Positions 45,137-53,969 of a stretch of DNA of 64,000 bases are shown here, piece by piece. Numbering within the stretch: position 1 is the stretch's first letter; the number at the start of each line of letters is the position of its first letter. The stretch covers positions 124,001 through 188,000 of the forward strand of contig NZ_CADFEI010000006.1 in assembly GCF_902833225.1 (NCBI RefSeq). Direction: 5' to 3'. Both the position numbers and the translations under genes were made by a program. The notes beneath the pieces were generated by a model, which did not search any database, had not been told where the DNA came from, and worked only from the letters and a program-made list of their open reading frames with translations. This DNA is from Burkholderia sp. BCC1644 (GTDB lineage: Bacteria; Pseudomonadota; Gammaproteobacteria; Burkholderiales; Burkholderiaceae).

Positions 45137-46417
45137 CTACGCACTCGCCACTTCGTTCGCCGAAGGCGCGCCGCCCGGCGCGGCATCGTCCGCGCCATGG
45201 CGACCCGCGACGACACCGGCATCGATCAGCGCACGCGCGTCTTCCGGCGTGTAGCCGAGCTCGCCGAGCAGCGCACACGTGTCCTGGCCGAGCGCGGGCG
45301 GTGCCGAGCGCAACCGCAGGCGTTCGCCCGCGAGCGTCAGCGGCAGCAGCGCGGTGCGCGTGTCGACCGGTCGCCCGGCGCTGCTCGCATCGGCCGGCAG
45401 CGTCACGGCCTCGAGGCCGCCCGTGGCGAGCAGATGCGGATCGTCGAACAGGTCCTGCGGCTTCGTGATCGGTGCGTACGGCAGGCCGGTCGATTCGAAG
45501 ATCGCGCCGATCTCCGCGGCCGAGTACGACGCCAGCCAAGCACGCAACTCGGGCAGCAGCCATTCGCGCGCCTGCACGCGCAGGTTATTGGTCGCGAGGC
45601 GCGGATCGTCCTTCAGCGCGGCCAGGCCGAACGCATCGCAGAACAGCGCCCACTGTGTGTCCGACACGACCGCGAGGAAAATCTGTTCGTTGTCCTTGAC
45701 GGAGAACACGTCGTAGACGGCCCACGCGGAAATCCGGCTCGGCATCGGCGACGCGGCCTGGCCCGTCACCGCGAACTGCATCATGTGCTGCGCGACGAGG
45801 AACACGTTGTTCTCGAACAGCGAGCTCTGCACCTGCTGGCCGCGGCCGGTGCGCTCGCGCTGCGCGAGCGCGGCCATCGCGCCGATCGCGCCGAACATGC
45901 CGCCCATGATGTCGTTCACACTCGCGCCCGCACGCAGCGGCCGCCCTTCCGGGCCCGTCATGTACGCGAGGCCGCCCATCATCTGCACGACCTCGTCGAG
46001 CGCGGTGCGATGCTCGTACGGCCCCGGCAGGAAACCCTTGTGCGACACGTACACGAGGCGCGGATTCAGCGAGTACAGCGCCGGATAACCCAGGCCGATG
46101 CGCTCCATCGTGCCGCTCTTGAAGTTCTCGCTGAACACGTCCGCCGTCGCGACGAGCCGCAGCACGATCTCGAGCCCGCGCGGATCCTTCACGTCGACCG
46201 CGAGGCTCTTCTTGTTGCGGTTGAACATCCCGAAGAAGCCCGCGCCGGAACCGCGCAGCGCCCGCGTGCTGTCGCCCGCGATCGGTTCGATCTTGATCAC
46301 TTCCGCGCCGAGATCCGCGAGCAGCATCCCGCAGGTCGGGCCCATCACCATGTGCGTCATCTCGATCACGCGCACGCCTGCGTACGGCAGCGCCGAAGCT
46401 GGTTGGCGATCGTTCAT
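45137..46417 (-). CDS. class III (CaiB/BaiF-type) CoA transferase
   Basis: A 426-residue enzyme that moves CoA between carboxylic acids. Motifs are VIEMTHMVMGPTCGMLLADLGAEVIKIEP, NRNKKSLAVDVKDPRG, and GASVNDIMGGMFGAIGAMAAL with the nucleophilic Asp position. Its start overlaps the stop of the HMG-CoA-lyase-like gene (ATGA). Together they would activate a dicarboxylic acid to its CoA ester and then cleave it. Confidence 0.92.
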   Translation of the reverse strand: MNDRQPASALPYAGVRVIEMTHMVMGPTCGMLLADLGAEVIKIEPIAGDSTRALRGSGAGFFGMFNRNKKSLAVDVKDPRGLEIVLRLVATADVFSENFKSGTMERIGLGYPALYSLNPRLVYVSHKGFLPGPYEHRTALDEVVQMMGGLAYMTGPEGRPLRAGASVNDIMGGMFGAIGAMAALAQRERTGRGQQVQSSLFENNVFLVAQHMMQFAVTGQAASPMPSRISAWAVYDVFSVKDNEQIFLAVVSDTQWALFCDAFGLAALKDDPRLATNNLRVQAREWLLPELRAWLASYSAAEIGAIFESTGLPYAPITKPQDLFDDPHLLATGGLEAVTLPADASSAGRPVDTRTALLPLTLAGERLRLRSAPPALGQDTCALLGELGYTPEDARALIDAGVVAGRHGADDAAPGGAPSANEVASA

Positions 46418-47400
46418 TGCGCGGCTCCCGCCAGGCATCCTTCCGGTTGCGCCGCCGTCGGCGCGCGGCCATCCGCATAGCGGAACCCCTTCGGCAACCC
46501 GGCGTCGGGCACGTGGCCGTACAGCGCCTCGAGCGGCAGCGCCGCGTGCAGGATCGCGCGCGCGGCGAGCAACGCGTCGACGTCGATGCCCGTGTCGACC
46601 CCCATCGCTTCGAGCAGGAACACGAGATCCTCGGTGACGATATTGCCGGTCGCGCCCGGCGCATACGGGCAACCGCCGAGGCCGCCCTGGCTCGCGTCGA
46701 TCGTCGTCACGCCTGCATCGAGCGCCGCAACGACGTTCGCGAGACCCTGCCCGCGCGTGTTGTGGAAATGCGCGCCGCCGGCCTTGTCGCCGACCTCGCG
46801 CTGCAGGCGCGTGAACAGCCGGCGCACCTGCGCCGGGTTCGCATAGCCGCTCGTGTCGGACAAGCCGATCTCGTCGACACCGCATTCAGCCATCGCGACT
46901 GCCATCGCGATCGTCTCGTCGTCGCTGACGGCGCCCGCGATCGTGCAGCCGAACGCAACCGACACGCCGGCCTCGATCTGCACCGACGGAAACCGCGCAT
47001 CGCGCAGCGCGACGATCGCGCGCACCTCGTCAATCATCTGCGCCGGCGTCTTGCGGATATTCGCCAGCGAATGTGCTTCCGTGACCGAGACCGGCAGCGT
47101 CAGCTTGTGCACGCCCGCTTCGAATGCGCCCTCGGCACCGCGCAGGTTCGGCGCAAGCGCGGCGACGTGCAGCCCGGGGATCGCCAGTGCATGCGCGACG
47201 ACTTCGCGCACGTCGGCCATTTGCGGCAACAGCCGGGCCGGCACGAACGACCCGACCTCGATCTCGCGCAGGCCGGCCGCGGCCAGCGCGGTGATCCAGC
47301 GCAGCTTGCCGGCCGTCGGCATCACGGCCTTGATGCTCTGCAATCCATCGCGCGGACCGACCTCGCTGACCAGCACCTTCGGCATTTCGGAAACATTCAT
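46414..47400 (-). CDS. hydroxymethylglutaryl-CoA lyase-family protein
   Basis: A 328-residue TIM-barrel lyase; ATG 47400 is chosen since GAGG lies six bases upstream (an ATG at 47412 has none). Active-site elements are EVGPRDGLQ (Arg17, Asp18), the metal ligands in HFHNTRGQGLAN, and the flexible loop GGLGGCPYAPGATGNIVTEDLV with catalytic Cys. The reaction splits a 3-hydroxy-3-methylglutaryl-type CoA ester into a 3-keto acid and acetyl-CoA. First gene of the operon. Confidence 0.92.
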   Translation of the reverse strand: MNVSEMPKVLVSEVGPRDGLQSIKAVMPTAGKLRWITALAAAGLREIEVGSFVPARLLPQMADVREVVAHALAIPGLHVAALAPNLRGAEGAFEAGVHKLTLPVSVTEAHSLANIRKTPAQMIDEVRAIVALRDARFPSVQIEAGVSVAFGCTIAGAVSDDETIAMAVAMAECGVDEIGLSDTSGYANPAQVRRLFTRLQREVGDKAGGAHFHNTRGQGLANVVAALDAGVTTIDASQGGLGGCPYAPGATGNIVTEDLVFLLEAMGVDTGIDVDALLAARAILHAALPLEALYGHVPDAGLPKGFRYADGRAPTAAQPEGCLAGAAQ

Positions 47401-47413
47401 TCGACACCTCATC

Positions 47414-47450
47414 GTTCTATCTGAAAGAACATCGTTCTGTTTGACAGAAC
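47414..47450. promoter_or_regulatory. two 17-bp palindromes before the HMG-CoA-lyase-like gene (IclR sites)
   Basis: GTTCTATCTGAAAGAAC (47414-47430) and GTTCTGTTTGACAGAAC (47434-47450), 20 bp apart so on the same DNA face. Both fit GTTCT-N7-AGAAC. Confidence 0.8.
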
Positions 47451-47517
47451 TTTAGGCGCACAGTGAGTAAGCGGTAAGCGGGGTATACCCGCTAAATTGC
47501 GATTTTCTGGAACTTGA

Positions 47518-47534
47518 GTTCTGTCAGACAGAAC
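47518..47534. promoter_or_regulatory. third 17-bp palindrome before the IclR gene
   Basis: GTTCTGTCAGACAGAAC, the most symmetric of the three sites, 39 bp upstream of the IclR start. The position suggests autoregulation. Confidence 0.8.
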
Positions 47535-47572
47535 GATATAGTCGACCGATCATCATTCGAAGGAAACAGGCA

Positions 47573-48391
47573 GTGCCCACGAATCAAGCAGATCACGCCG
47601 GCGACGGACCCGATCCGGCGGCCGAAGAAGCGTCCAGCGGCGTCGCCGTGCTCGATCGCGCGTTCGCGATCCTCCGTGCGTTCGGCCAGACCGACGACCG
47701 GCTGTCGCTCGCCGAGCTGTCGCGCCGCACCGGGCTGTACAAGAGCACGATCCTGCGGCTGCTCGCCGCGCTTGAGCATGGCGGCTTCATGCGCAAGCTC
47801 GACGACGGCCAGTACGCGATCGGCCACGAGCCGCTGCGGCTCGCCGCGCTGTACCAGCGTTCGTTCCGTGTCGGCCCGGTGGTCGAGCCGCTGCTCGAGA
47901 CGCTGAGCCGCGAACTCGGCGAAACGGCGTCGTTCTACGTGCGCCAGGGCGACATGCGTTCGGTGCTCTATCGCGTCGAGCCCGCCCGCGCGGTGCGCGT
48001 GTCGATTCGCGTCGGCGAGGAATTTCCGGTTCGCCAGGGGGCGTCCGGGAAAGTGCTGCTGGCCTTCACCGACACGCACGACGCCCGCTGGGATGACGTG
48101 CGCGAACAGCTGTGGGCCGTGTCGTACGGCGAGCGCGACCCCGAGACGGCATCGGCATCCGTGCCCGTGTTCGGCGCGGCCGGCGAATGCGTCGGCGCGC
48201 TGACGGTGTCGGGCCCGAAGTCGCGGCTCGCCGCCGCGCCAGCGATGGCCGCGGCGCTTGCGATGCTGCTGCCGCTCGCACAGAAGGCGACCGTCGCGCT
48301 CGGTGGCGCGGGCGCACGCTACGACGCAGCGGCCGTGCGCGACAGTCTCGCGCGGCTCGCGTCGTCAGCGGACGACGCGGCACGGTCGTAG
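47573..48391 (+). CDS. IclR-family transcriptional regulator
   Basis: A 272-residue regulator with GTG start at 47573 (AAGGAA upstream). The N-terminal winged helix is VLDRAFAILRAFGQTDDRLSLAELSRRTGLYKSTILRLLAALEHGGFM, followed by the effector domain with ETASFYVRQGDMRSVLYRVEP and RQGASGKVLLAF. Divergent from the CoA-transferase/lyase operon; three matching palindromes lie between them. Confidence 0.94.
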   Translation: MPTNQADHAGDGPDPAAEEASSGVAVLDRAFAILRAFGQTDDRLSLAELSRRTGLYKSTILRLLAALEHGGFMRKLDDGQYAIGHEPLRLAALYQRSFRVGPVVEPLLETLSRELGETASFYVRQGDMRSVLYRVEPARAVRVSIRVGEEFPVRQGASGKVLLAFTDTHDARWDDVREQLWAVSYGERDPETASASVPVFGAAGECVGALTVSGPKSRLAAAPAMAAALAMLLPLAQKATVALGGAGARYDAAAVRDSLARLASSADDAARS

Positions 48392-48537
48392 GGAGCCGGC
48401 TGCGCCCGGCCGCCAATGAGGCAACGCGAATGGCGGCAGCATGCGACACTGGCCGCCGATGCACGCATCGCGCGCGCCGCCTGCGAGCGCACCACGCGTG
48501 CCACCGTCAACCGGACCCGCACGAGGAGACACGCTCG

Positions 48538-49176
48538 ATGAGCGCCGCACGCCCCGCCACCTGGTATTTCGATTTCGTTTCGCCGTTCGCCTATCTGCAG
48601 CAGGAACAGTTCGACCGGTTGCCGCCGGCCGCCGCGTTCGAACCGCGGCCGATCGTGCTCGGCGCGCTGCTCACGCACTGGGGGCAGAAAGCGCCGGCTG
48701 AGATCGCAGCCAAGCGCGTCTTCACCTATCGCCACGCGCAATACCGCGCGGGCAAGCTCGGCATCGCATTCCGGATGCCGCCCGCGCACCCGTTCAACCC
48801 GATCAAGCCGCTGCGCCTCGCGATCGCGATGGGCAGTTCGCGCGACGCGATCCAGCGGATCTTCCGTCATATCTGGCGCGACGGCCACGACGTGTCGACG
48901 CCGGAAGGCTTCGCCGCGCTGTGCGAAGCCGTCGGTTTTCCGGACGGCGTGACGACCGTCGAAGCCCAGCCCGTGAAGGATGCCCTGCGCGCGAACACCG
49001 ATCAGGCGATCGCCGACGGCGTATTCGGCGTGCCGACCTTCGCCCTCGACGGCGACCTGTTCTGGGGCGAGGACGCGACCGACATGTTCGTCGACTGCGC
49101 GACGTCGCGCACGTGGCTCGATTCGCCCGAGGTGCGCCGCATCAGCGCGCTGCCGGAAGGGATCCGGCGCGGCTGA
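48538..49176 (+). CDS. 2-hydroxychromene-2-carboxylate isomerase-like (GST kappa/DsbA fold) protein
   Basis: A 212-residue protein from ATG 48538 (GAGGAG upstream). The start WYFDFVSPFAYLQQEQF has the catalytic Ser of HCCA isomerases. The Asn/Pro-rich FRMPPAHPFNPIKPLRLAIA and the end FGVPTFALDGDLFWGEDATDMF are typical. The known family reaction is the glutathione-dependent isomerisation in naphthalene breakdown; here the substrate is unknown because no naphthalene genes are near. Confidence 0.92.
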   Translation: MSAARPATWYFDFVSPFAYLQQEQFDRLPPAAAFEPRPIVLGALLTHWGQKAPAEIAAKRVFTYRHAQYRAGKLGIAFRMPPAHPFNPIKPLRLAIAMGSSRDAIQRIFRHIWRDGHDVSTPEGFAALCEAVGFPDGVTTVEAQPVKDALRANTDQAIADGVFGVPTFALDGDLFWGEDATDMFVDCATSRTWLDSPEVRRISALPEGIRRG

Positions 49177-49695
49177 CGGCAGCCATCCGGAGCCGCCTTC
49201 TTCTCCTGCCTCGAACGTCGCGTCCATCGATGCGAGCCGTACGACCTCGCACATCAATGCTGCGCACCGCGCGAGCCCGTCGCGCAGCCGGGCAGGCAGG
49301 CCCACAGGGCTTGCCCGCCTTTTCTTTTATTTTCGATCGGCGCATGCATGACTCCGCGCGGCCCGGCAGATTCGCTCGCACGGCGCACGGCAATCGTTCA
49401 TCCGGTGCAAGGTCCGCGCCGCCCTGACGAATTGTCCAGTTCAACCAATTATTTTTACAACGGTCGTACCCGTTCGCGCGCAAACGTCGGACGATTCGAC
49501 CCTGCCGCACCGCACGGCGCTCTCCCATCCGTCCCCACCACACAGCCCCGTTTTATCAGGGGATTCCCGGTATTTTTTCGCATTTTCTTCGAAATAACGG
49601 GTGACATACTTGCCCCCCGTTGCGCTCCGGGCGAGCGCGCTTCCAGATCCTGCCGGCCGCGCGTCATGCGCTGCGGTCCGCCGGGGTCGCAGAAC
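49177..49695. other. 519-bp stretch between isomerase-like and PAP2 genes
   Basis: No supported gene. Contains a probable terminator at 49291-49328 and AT-rich promoter-like patches at 49438-49460 and 49555-49610 preceding the PAP2 gene. Confidence 0.6.
49291..49328 (+). terminator. probable terminator of the isomerase-like gene
   Basis: An imperfect stem GGCAGGCAGGCC / GGCTTGCCCGCC around a CACAG-type loop (49291-49319), followed by a T-rich tract. Confidence 0.6.
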
Positions 49696-50388
49696 ATGAA
49701 CAATTTCGACACCACGATCCAGATCTTCCTCACCCACGTGACGTTCGGCCCGCTGATGAATCACGCGATCCGCGTGATCGCCGGCCTGTACACGTTCAAG
49801 GGCTTCGTGCTCATTCCCGTCCTGTGCTGGCTATGGTTCCAGCCGGGCCCGCACCGCGAGCGGCAACGCGAACTGGTGGTCGCGACGATCGCGAGCGGGC
49901 TCGTCGCGCTCGCCATCGGCCGGGTGCTTGCCCAGGTGCTGCCGTTCCGCGTGCGGCCGATCTACAACCCCGACTTGCACCTGCACTTCCCGTCGGCCGG
50001 ACTGCGCGCCGCGACGTTGCAGGCATGGAGTTCGTTTCCGAGCGATCACGCGATGCTGTGGATGGCGATCGCGACCGGCATCTTCATCATCGCGCGCCGC
50101 ATCGGCATCGTCGCGCTGCTGTATTCGGTCGTCTTCATCTGCCTGCCGCGCGCGTATCTCGGTTTTCACTACCCGACCGACCTGATCGCGGGCGCCGCGA
50201 TCGGCATCGCGATCGCGTGGTTGCTGACGCGCGACGCGATCCGGTCACGCTTTGCGCCGCAGGTGCTGGAGATGATCCGGCGCTTTCCCGCGCCGGCCTA
50301 TACGCTCGCGTTCCTGCTGTGCTTCGAGCTGATCACGCAGTTCGACGAACTGCTGACGCTTGCGCAGTCGGTCACGCATACGATGTAA
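49696..50388 (+). CDS. PAP2-family membrane phosphatase (undecaprenyl-diphosphatase-like)
   Basis: A 230-residue inner-membrane protein with about six helices. The PAP2 phosphatase triad is present: PFRVRPIYNPD (motif 1, shortened Lys position), SFPSDHAM (motif 2, His) and RAYLGFHYPTDLIAG (motif 3, Arg/His/Asp). It likely removes phosphate from a lipid such as undecaprenyl pyrophosphate. ATG 49696 is used; the long in-frame upstream extension has no coding character. Confidence 0.9.
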   Translation: MNNFDTTIQIFLTHVTFGPLMNHAIRVIAGLYTFKGFVLIPVLCWLWFQPGPHRERQRELVVATIASGLVALAIGRVLAQVLPFRVRPIYNPDLHLHFPSAGLRAATLQAWSSFPSDHAMLWMAIATGIFIIARRIGIVALLYSVVFICLPRAYLGFHYPTDLIAGAAIGIAIAWLLTRDAIRSRFAPQVLEMIRRFPAPAYTLAFLLCFELITQFDELLTLAQSVTHTM

Positions 50389-50491
50389 CGGACCGGTGCC
50401 GCGATGCTGCCCCTGCTGCTGTCGTTCCGTCGCCCTGGTACGCGCTGCCGGCCATGCGCGGCGGCAGCACGCCGCGCGACGGCCGCGAACG

Positions 50492-51151
50492 TCAGTCGCG
50501 ATCGGGCGCGCCGAGCGGAAAGAACGAGCGGAACGGGCGTGCCTCGTCGACCGCGCGCGCAAACGACGGCCGCGCCAGCAAACGCTTGCGGTACGCGATC
50601 ACGTTCGCAAACTTCGGATCGATGCGGTGCGTCCAGTCCGCGTAGAACAGGAATGGCGCCGCGCCGCAATCGGCGAGGCTGAAATGATCGCCGGCCGCCC
50701 ATTCGCGATCGGCCATCTTGTTGTCCAGCCACGCATACGACGTATCGAGCATCGCGCGCGCATCGGCGACGCCGCGTGCGTCGCGCTCGGCTTCCCGGCG
50801 CAGCGCGTCGTGCACGACCTTCTGCTGCGGCGTCGACACGTAGTTGTCGAAGAAACGATCCATCATCCGCACCTCGAGCGCGGCGTGCGGATCGTCGGGC
50901 AGCAGGCGCACGGGGCCCGGATGGTTCAGGCCGAGATACTCGATGATGATCGACGCCTCGATCACCGTACGGCCGGCCTCGACCAGCACCGGAAAGCGCT
51001 TCAGCGGCCACAGCGCGGTCAGCTCCTGCATCGGCTTCGGATCGTCGTGCGCGAGCAGGCGATACTCGAACGGCGTGCCGTTCTCGTACAGCGCGGTCAG
51101 CACCTTCTGGCAGTAGGACGAAAAGGGATGGGCGTAAAGCGTCGGCATCAT
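50492..51151 (-). CDS. glutathione S-transferase
   Basis: A 219-residue GST with adjacent ATGs at 51151 and 51148. N-terminal domain: MPTLYAHPFSSYCQKVLTALYENG (Ser/Cys active-site region), PLKRFPVLVEAGRTVIEASIIIEYL (cis-Pro and ES/IIEY box). The C-terminal domain has DHFSLADCGAAPFLFYADW. It is the second GST in the window and sits beside the persulfide dioxygenase fusion, which also uses glutathione (its substrate is glutathione persulfide). Confidence 0.92.
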   Translation of the reverse strand: MMPTLYAHPFSSYCQKVLTALYENGTPFEYRLLAHDDPKPMQELTALWPLKRFPVLVEAGRTVIEASIIIEYLGLNHPGPVRLLPDDPHAALEVRMMDRFFDNYVSTPQQKVVHDALRREAERDARGVADARAMLDTSYAWLDNKMADREWAAGDHFSLADCGAAPFLFYADWTHRIDPKFANVIAYRKRLLARPSFARAVDEARPFRSFFPLGAPDRD

Positions 51152-51271
51152 CGCGTGTCTCTCAGGGTTGCGGCGTCGCGTCATGCGGCGCCATGTGGTC
51201 GGATACCTTGACGACGAACGGCGCCGGGCCGTTTCGACATCGGTCCGGAAATTGTTTTCTGCTTCGGATCG

Positions 51272-52342
51272 CTACGACCGGCCGTCCCTCACGACGCGCC
51301 CTTCGGCACGCCAGCGCAGCATCCCGCCGCCGAGATTCGCGACCGCGTCGAAGCCGGCCTTCAGCAGGATCACGGTCGCCTGCGCGGAGCGCCCGCCGGC
51401 CCGGCACACGGTCACGACCGGCCGGTCGCGCGCGATCTCGCCGGCACGCGCGGCCAGCTCGCCGAGCGGGATCGGCGTCGCGCCGGGCAGGTGGCCGAGC
51501 GGGCCCGTGAATTCGTCCGGCTCGCGCACGTCGACCACCTGCACGGCCGGCAGATGATCCTCGAGCCATTGCGGATCGATTTCCCAGAACCCGGCGAACG
51601 TATAGACGAGCGGCGCCCAGTCGGGCGCCGCCTGCACGTCGGGCGCGTTCGCGGCAACGCCGCACTGCAGGTTCGCCGGCACCGCGACGTCGATCTGGCG
51701 TGGGTGCGCGAGCCCGAGGTTGCGCATGTAACCGGCGAAATCGTCTTCGCTGAGATCGCCGCCGAGGCGCGGATTGAAGCGCCGCTCCTCGCCCACGCTC
51801 GTCACCGTGAGCCCGCGATAGTCGTGCGCCGGATACAGCAGGCACGCGGCCGGCAGCGTGAAGAGCCGGCCGTGCACCGCGCGATACAGCGCGCGCGGGT
51901 CGCCCTGCTGGAAGTCGGTGCGGCCGGTGCCGCGAATCAGCAGGCAATCGCCGGTAAAGGCCGTCGATTCGTCGTCGAGCACGAGGCTGATGCAGCCGCT
52001 CGTGTGGCCGGGCGTCGTGCGCACGGTCAGGTAGCGCGCGCCGAACGCGCAGCGGTCGCCGTCGTTCAGGTAGCGGTCGGCGCCCTGCGCGCCGCTCGCG
52101 GCCGAGATCGCGATCGCGCTGCCCGTGCGCTGCTTCAGCAGCCACGCGCCTGTCACGTGATCGGCATGCACGTGCGTGTCGACGGTCGCGACGAGCCGCA
52201 GCCCGAGTTCGTCGAGCAGCGCCGCATCGCGGCGCACCTGCTCGAACACGGGGTCGATCAGCAGCGCTTCGCGCGACGCGCGGTCGGCGAGCAGGTACGT
52301 ATACGTCGACGATTGCGGGTCGAAAAGTTGCCGGAAGATCAT
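51272..52342 (-). CDS. persulfide dioxygenase-rhodanese fusion protein (PRF)
   Basis: A 356-residue fusion. Residues 1-240 are an ETHE1-type metallo-beta-lactamase domain: THVHADH (His57, His59, Asp61, His62), PGHTSG (His113), FTGD (Asp132), with the single-iron site geometry of persulfide dioxygenases. Residues about 255-356 are a rhodanese domain with active-site Cys313 in TVCRAGGRSA. The fusion oxidises glutathione persulfide and moves sulfane sulfur. Length and Cys position agree with the characterised Burkholderia phytofirmans enzyme. Confidence 0.93.
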   Translation of the reverse strand: MIFRQLFDPQSSTYTYLLADRASREALLIDPVFEQVRRDAALLDELGLRLVATVDTHVHADHVTGAWLLKQRTGSAIAISAASGAQGADRYLNDGDRCAFGARYLTVRTTPGHTSGCISLVLDDESTAFTGDCLLIRGTGRTDFQQGDPRALYRAVHGRLFTLPAACLLYPAHDYRGLTVTSVGEERRFNPRLGGDLSEDDFAGYMRNLGLAHPRQIDVAVPANLQCGVAANAPDVQAAPDWAPLVYTFAGFWEIDPQWLEDHLPAVQVVDVREPDEFTGPLGHLPGATPIPLGELAARAGEIARDRPVVTVCRAGGRSAQATVILLKAGFDAVANLGGGMLRWRAEGRVVRDGRS

Positions 52343-52466
52343 CGCGAAGGTGCTCCGTCGCAGGTTGATGCGTATTGTCCGGCCCGCGCCACCGCTATCG
52401 CTGCGGCTGCCGCGCGGGCCGCCCCGTCGTGGTCCTGCACTGCCGGCATCCGGCCGGCACGGCGCG

Positions 52467-53120
52467 TCAGCCCGGCTGCTTCACGTAGCGCAGGTACGGT
52501 TTCAGCGTCCGGAAGCCTTGCGGATACTTCTGCTTCGCCGCATCGTCCGACACCGACGTCGGAATGATGACATCGTCGCCGGGCCGCCAGTTGACCGGCG
52601 TCGCCACCGTATGCTGCGCGTTGAGCTGCAACGCGTCGAGCAGCCGCAGCACCTCGTCGAAATTGCGTCCCGCGCTCATCGGATAAACGAGCATCGCCTT
52701 GACCTTCTTGTCCGGCCCGATGACGAACACCGAGCGCACGGTCGCGTTGTCGACCGCCGTGCGCGGGCCGCCGCCCGCATTCGGATGAATCATGTCGTAC
52801 AGCTTCGCGACCTTCAGCTCGTCGTCGCCGATCAGCGGATAGTTGACCGCGTGACCCTGCGTCTCGGCGATATCCGCCACCCACTTCCGGTGATCGCTGA
52901 CCGGATCGATCGACAGCCCGATGATCTTCGTGTTGCGCTTGTCGAATTCCGGCTTGAGCCCGGCCATGTAACCGAGTTCGGTCGTGCATACCGGTGTGAA
53001 ATCCTTCGGATGGGAAAACAGGATCGCCCAGTGGTCACCGATCCATTCATGAAAGCGGATCGTTCCCTCGGTGGTCTCCGCGGTGAAATCGGGCGCGTCC
53101 TCGCCTAGTCGAATCGACAT
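52467..53120 (-). CDS. 1-Cys peroxiredoxin (Prx6/LsfA-like)
   Basis: A 217-residue thiol peroxidase from ATG 53120. The peroxidatic site is DFTPVCTTELG (Cys45), with no resolving Cys later, so it is 1-Cys. The C-terminal half (DHRKWVADIAETQGHAVNYPLIGDDELKVAKLYDMIHPNAGG... VPVNWRPGDDVIIPTSVSDDAAKQKYPQG) is the Prx6-type extension. Reduces peroxides in the cytosol; neighbour of the persulfide dioxygenase, both minus strand. Confidence 0.95.
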   Translation of the reverse strand: MSIRLGEDAPDFTAETTEGTIRFHEWIGDHWAILFSHPKDFTPVCTTELGYMAGLKPEFDKRNTKIIGLSIDPVSDHRKWVADIAETQGHAVNYPLIGDDELKVAKLYDMIHPNAGGGPRTAVDNATVRSVFVIGPDKKVKAMLVYPMSAGRNFDEVLRLLDALQLNAQHTVATPVNWRPGDDVIIPTSVSDDAAKQKYPQGFRTLKPYLRYVKQPG

Positions 53121-53552
53121 GTTCGTCTCCGTCAAATGGGAATCGTCACGACGCCCGCGCCGCGGCTTGCGCGCGACGCGCGATCGTCCACGCACGAAGG
53201 GCAGGCATGGCACATGCCGGGTTTCGCGCGTTTATATAGCCTAGTTCAAAATGCGCGCACTACCGGCATGCGGCGTACGGCATGCGTCATCCCCCGGCCG
53301 ATTCCAATGACGAATGCGGCACAGCTGCACGATGCGCCCGACCGGGCGCGTGTGCGGGCTGCCTTACACTAGCGGCTGTTCTCGTCTTACGTTCACAGGA
53401 ATGCCATCGACATGTCGATGACGATCGGTCACGGACAAAGGTATATAAGCCAATGATCTTTAACCATTAGTCTCACGCGCGAGTTAGCCAACAGTCAGCC
53501 GTTCTCCCGGAAATGGTAAATTCATACGAAAACCACACCTACGAGAGAACAT
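53121..53552. other. 432-bp intergenic region at the left edge of the T6SS cargo island
   Basis: No gene. Composition becomes AT-richer from about 53430. A perfect 16-bp palindrome CATCGACATGTCGATG lies at 53405-53420. The first module gene has GAGAG just before its ATG. Confidence 0.65.
53405..53420. promoter_or_regulatory. 16-bp palindrome upstream of the PAAR gene
   Basis: CATCGACATGTCGATG is a perfect inverted repeat 133 bp before the PAAR start. It may be an operator; the partner is unknown. Confidence 0.4.
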
Positions 53553-53966
53553 ATGGCCCGAGCCATGATTTGCGTCGGCGACACGACGACGCATGGCGGC
53601 CGCGTGCTGGAGGGCAGCGCGACCGCGACCATTGATGGAAAGCCCATTGCCGGCGTCGGGCACAAGGTACTTTGCCCGCAGTGCAAAGGCGTCTTTCCGA
53701 TCCTGCCGACGGGGCGGCAATACTCGCACACGTTCAACGGACGAGAAACCGCCATCGAGGGCATGAAAACCGCCTGCGGAGCGACGTTGATCGCCTCGCA
53801 GTCGTCCGCGACATTCGACGACGTAGGATCAGGCGAAGCGACGTCTGGCGGCGCAGTCGCAGCTGTCGCACCCACGGCTGCAGCGCTTGCCCCCTCACCC
53901 ACGCTCTGTCTCGAATGCCTGAAAGCTGCGGCCGAGAACGCCGCGACGATGATCGCGCGCGGATAG
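53553..53966 (+). CDS. PAAR-domain type VI secretion spike-tip protein
   Basis: A 137-residue PAAR protein. The first 95 residues form the pointed beta-fold: ICVGDTTTHGGRVLEGSATATIDGKPIAGVGHKVLCPQCKGVFPI, with zinc-site residues His14, His37, Cys41 and Cys44. An extra 40-residue Ala-rich tail ends in LCLECLKAAAENAATMIARG, with its own CxxC, a likely handle for the cargo or chaperone. First gene of a five-gene cargo module; next gene starts 4 bp on. Confidence 0.92.
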   Translation: MARAMICVGDTTTHGGRVLEGSATATIDGKPIAGVGHKVLCPQCKGVFPILPTGRQYSHTFNGRETAIEGMKTACGATLIASQSSATFDDVGSGEATSGGAVAAVAPTAAALAPSPTLCLECLKAAAENAATMIARG

Positions 53967-53969
53967 CCC

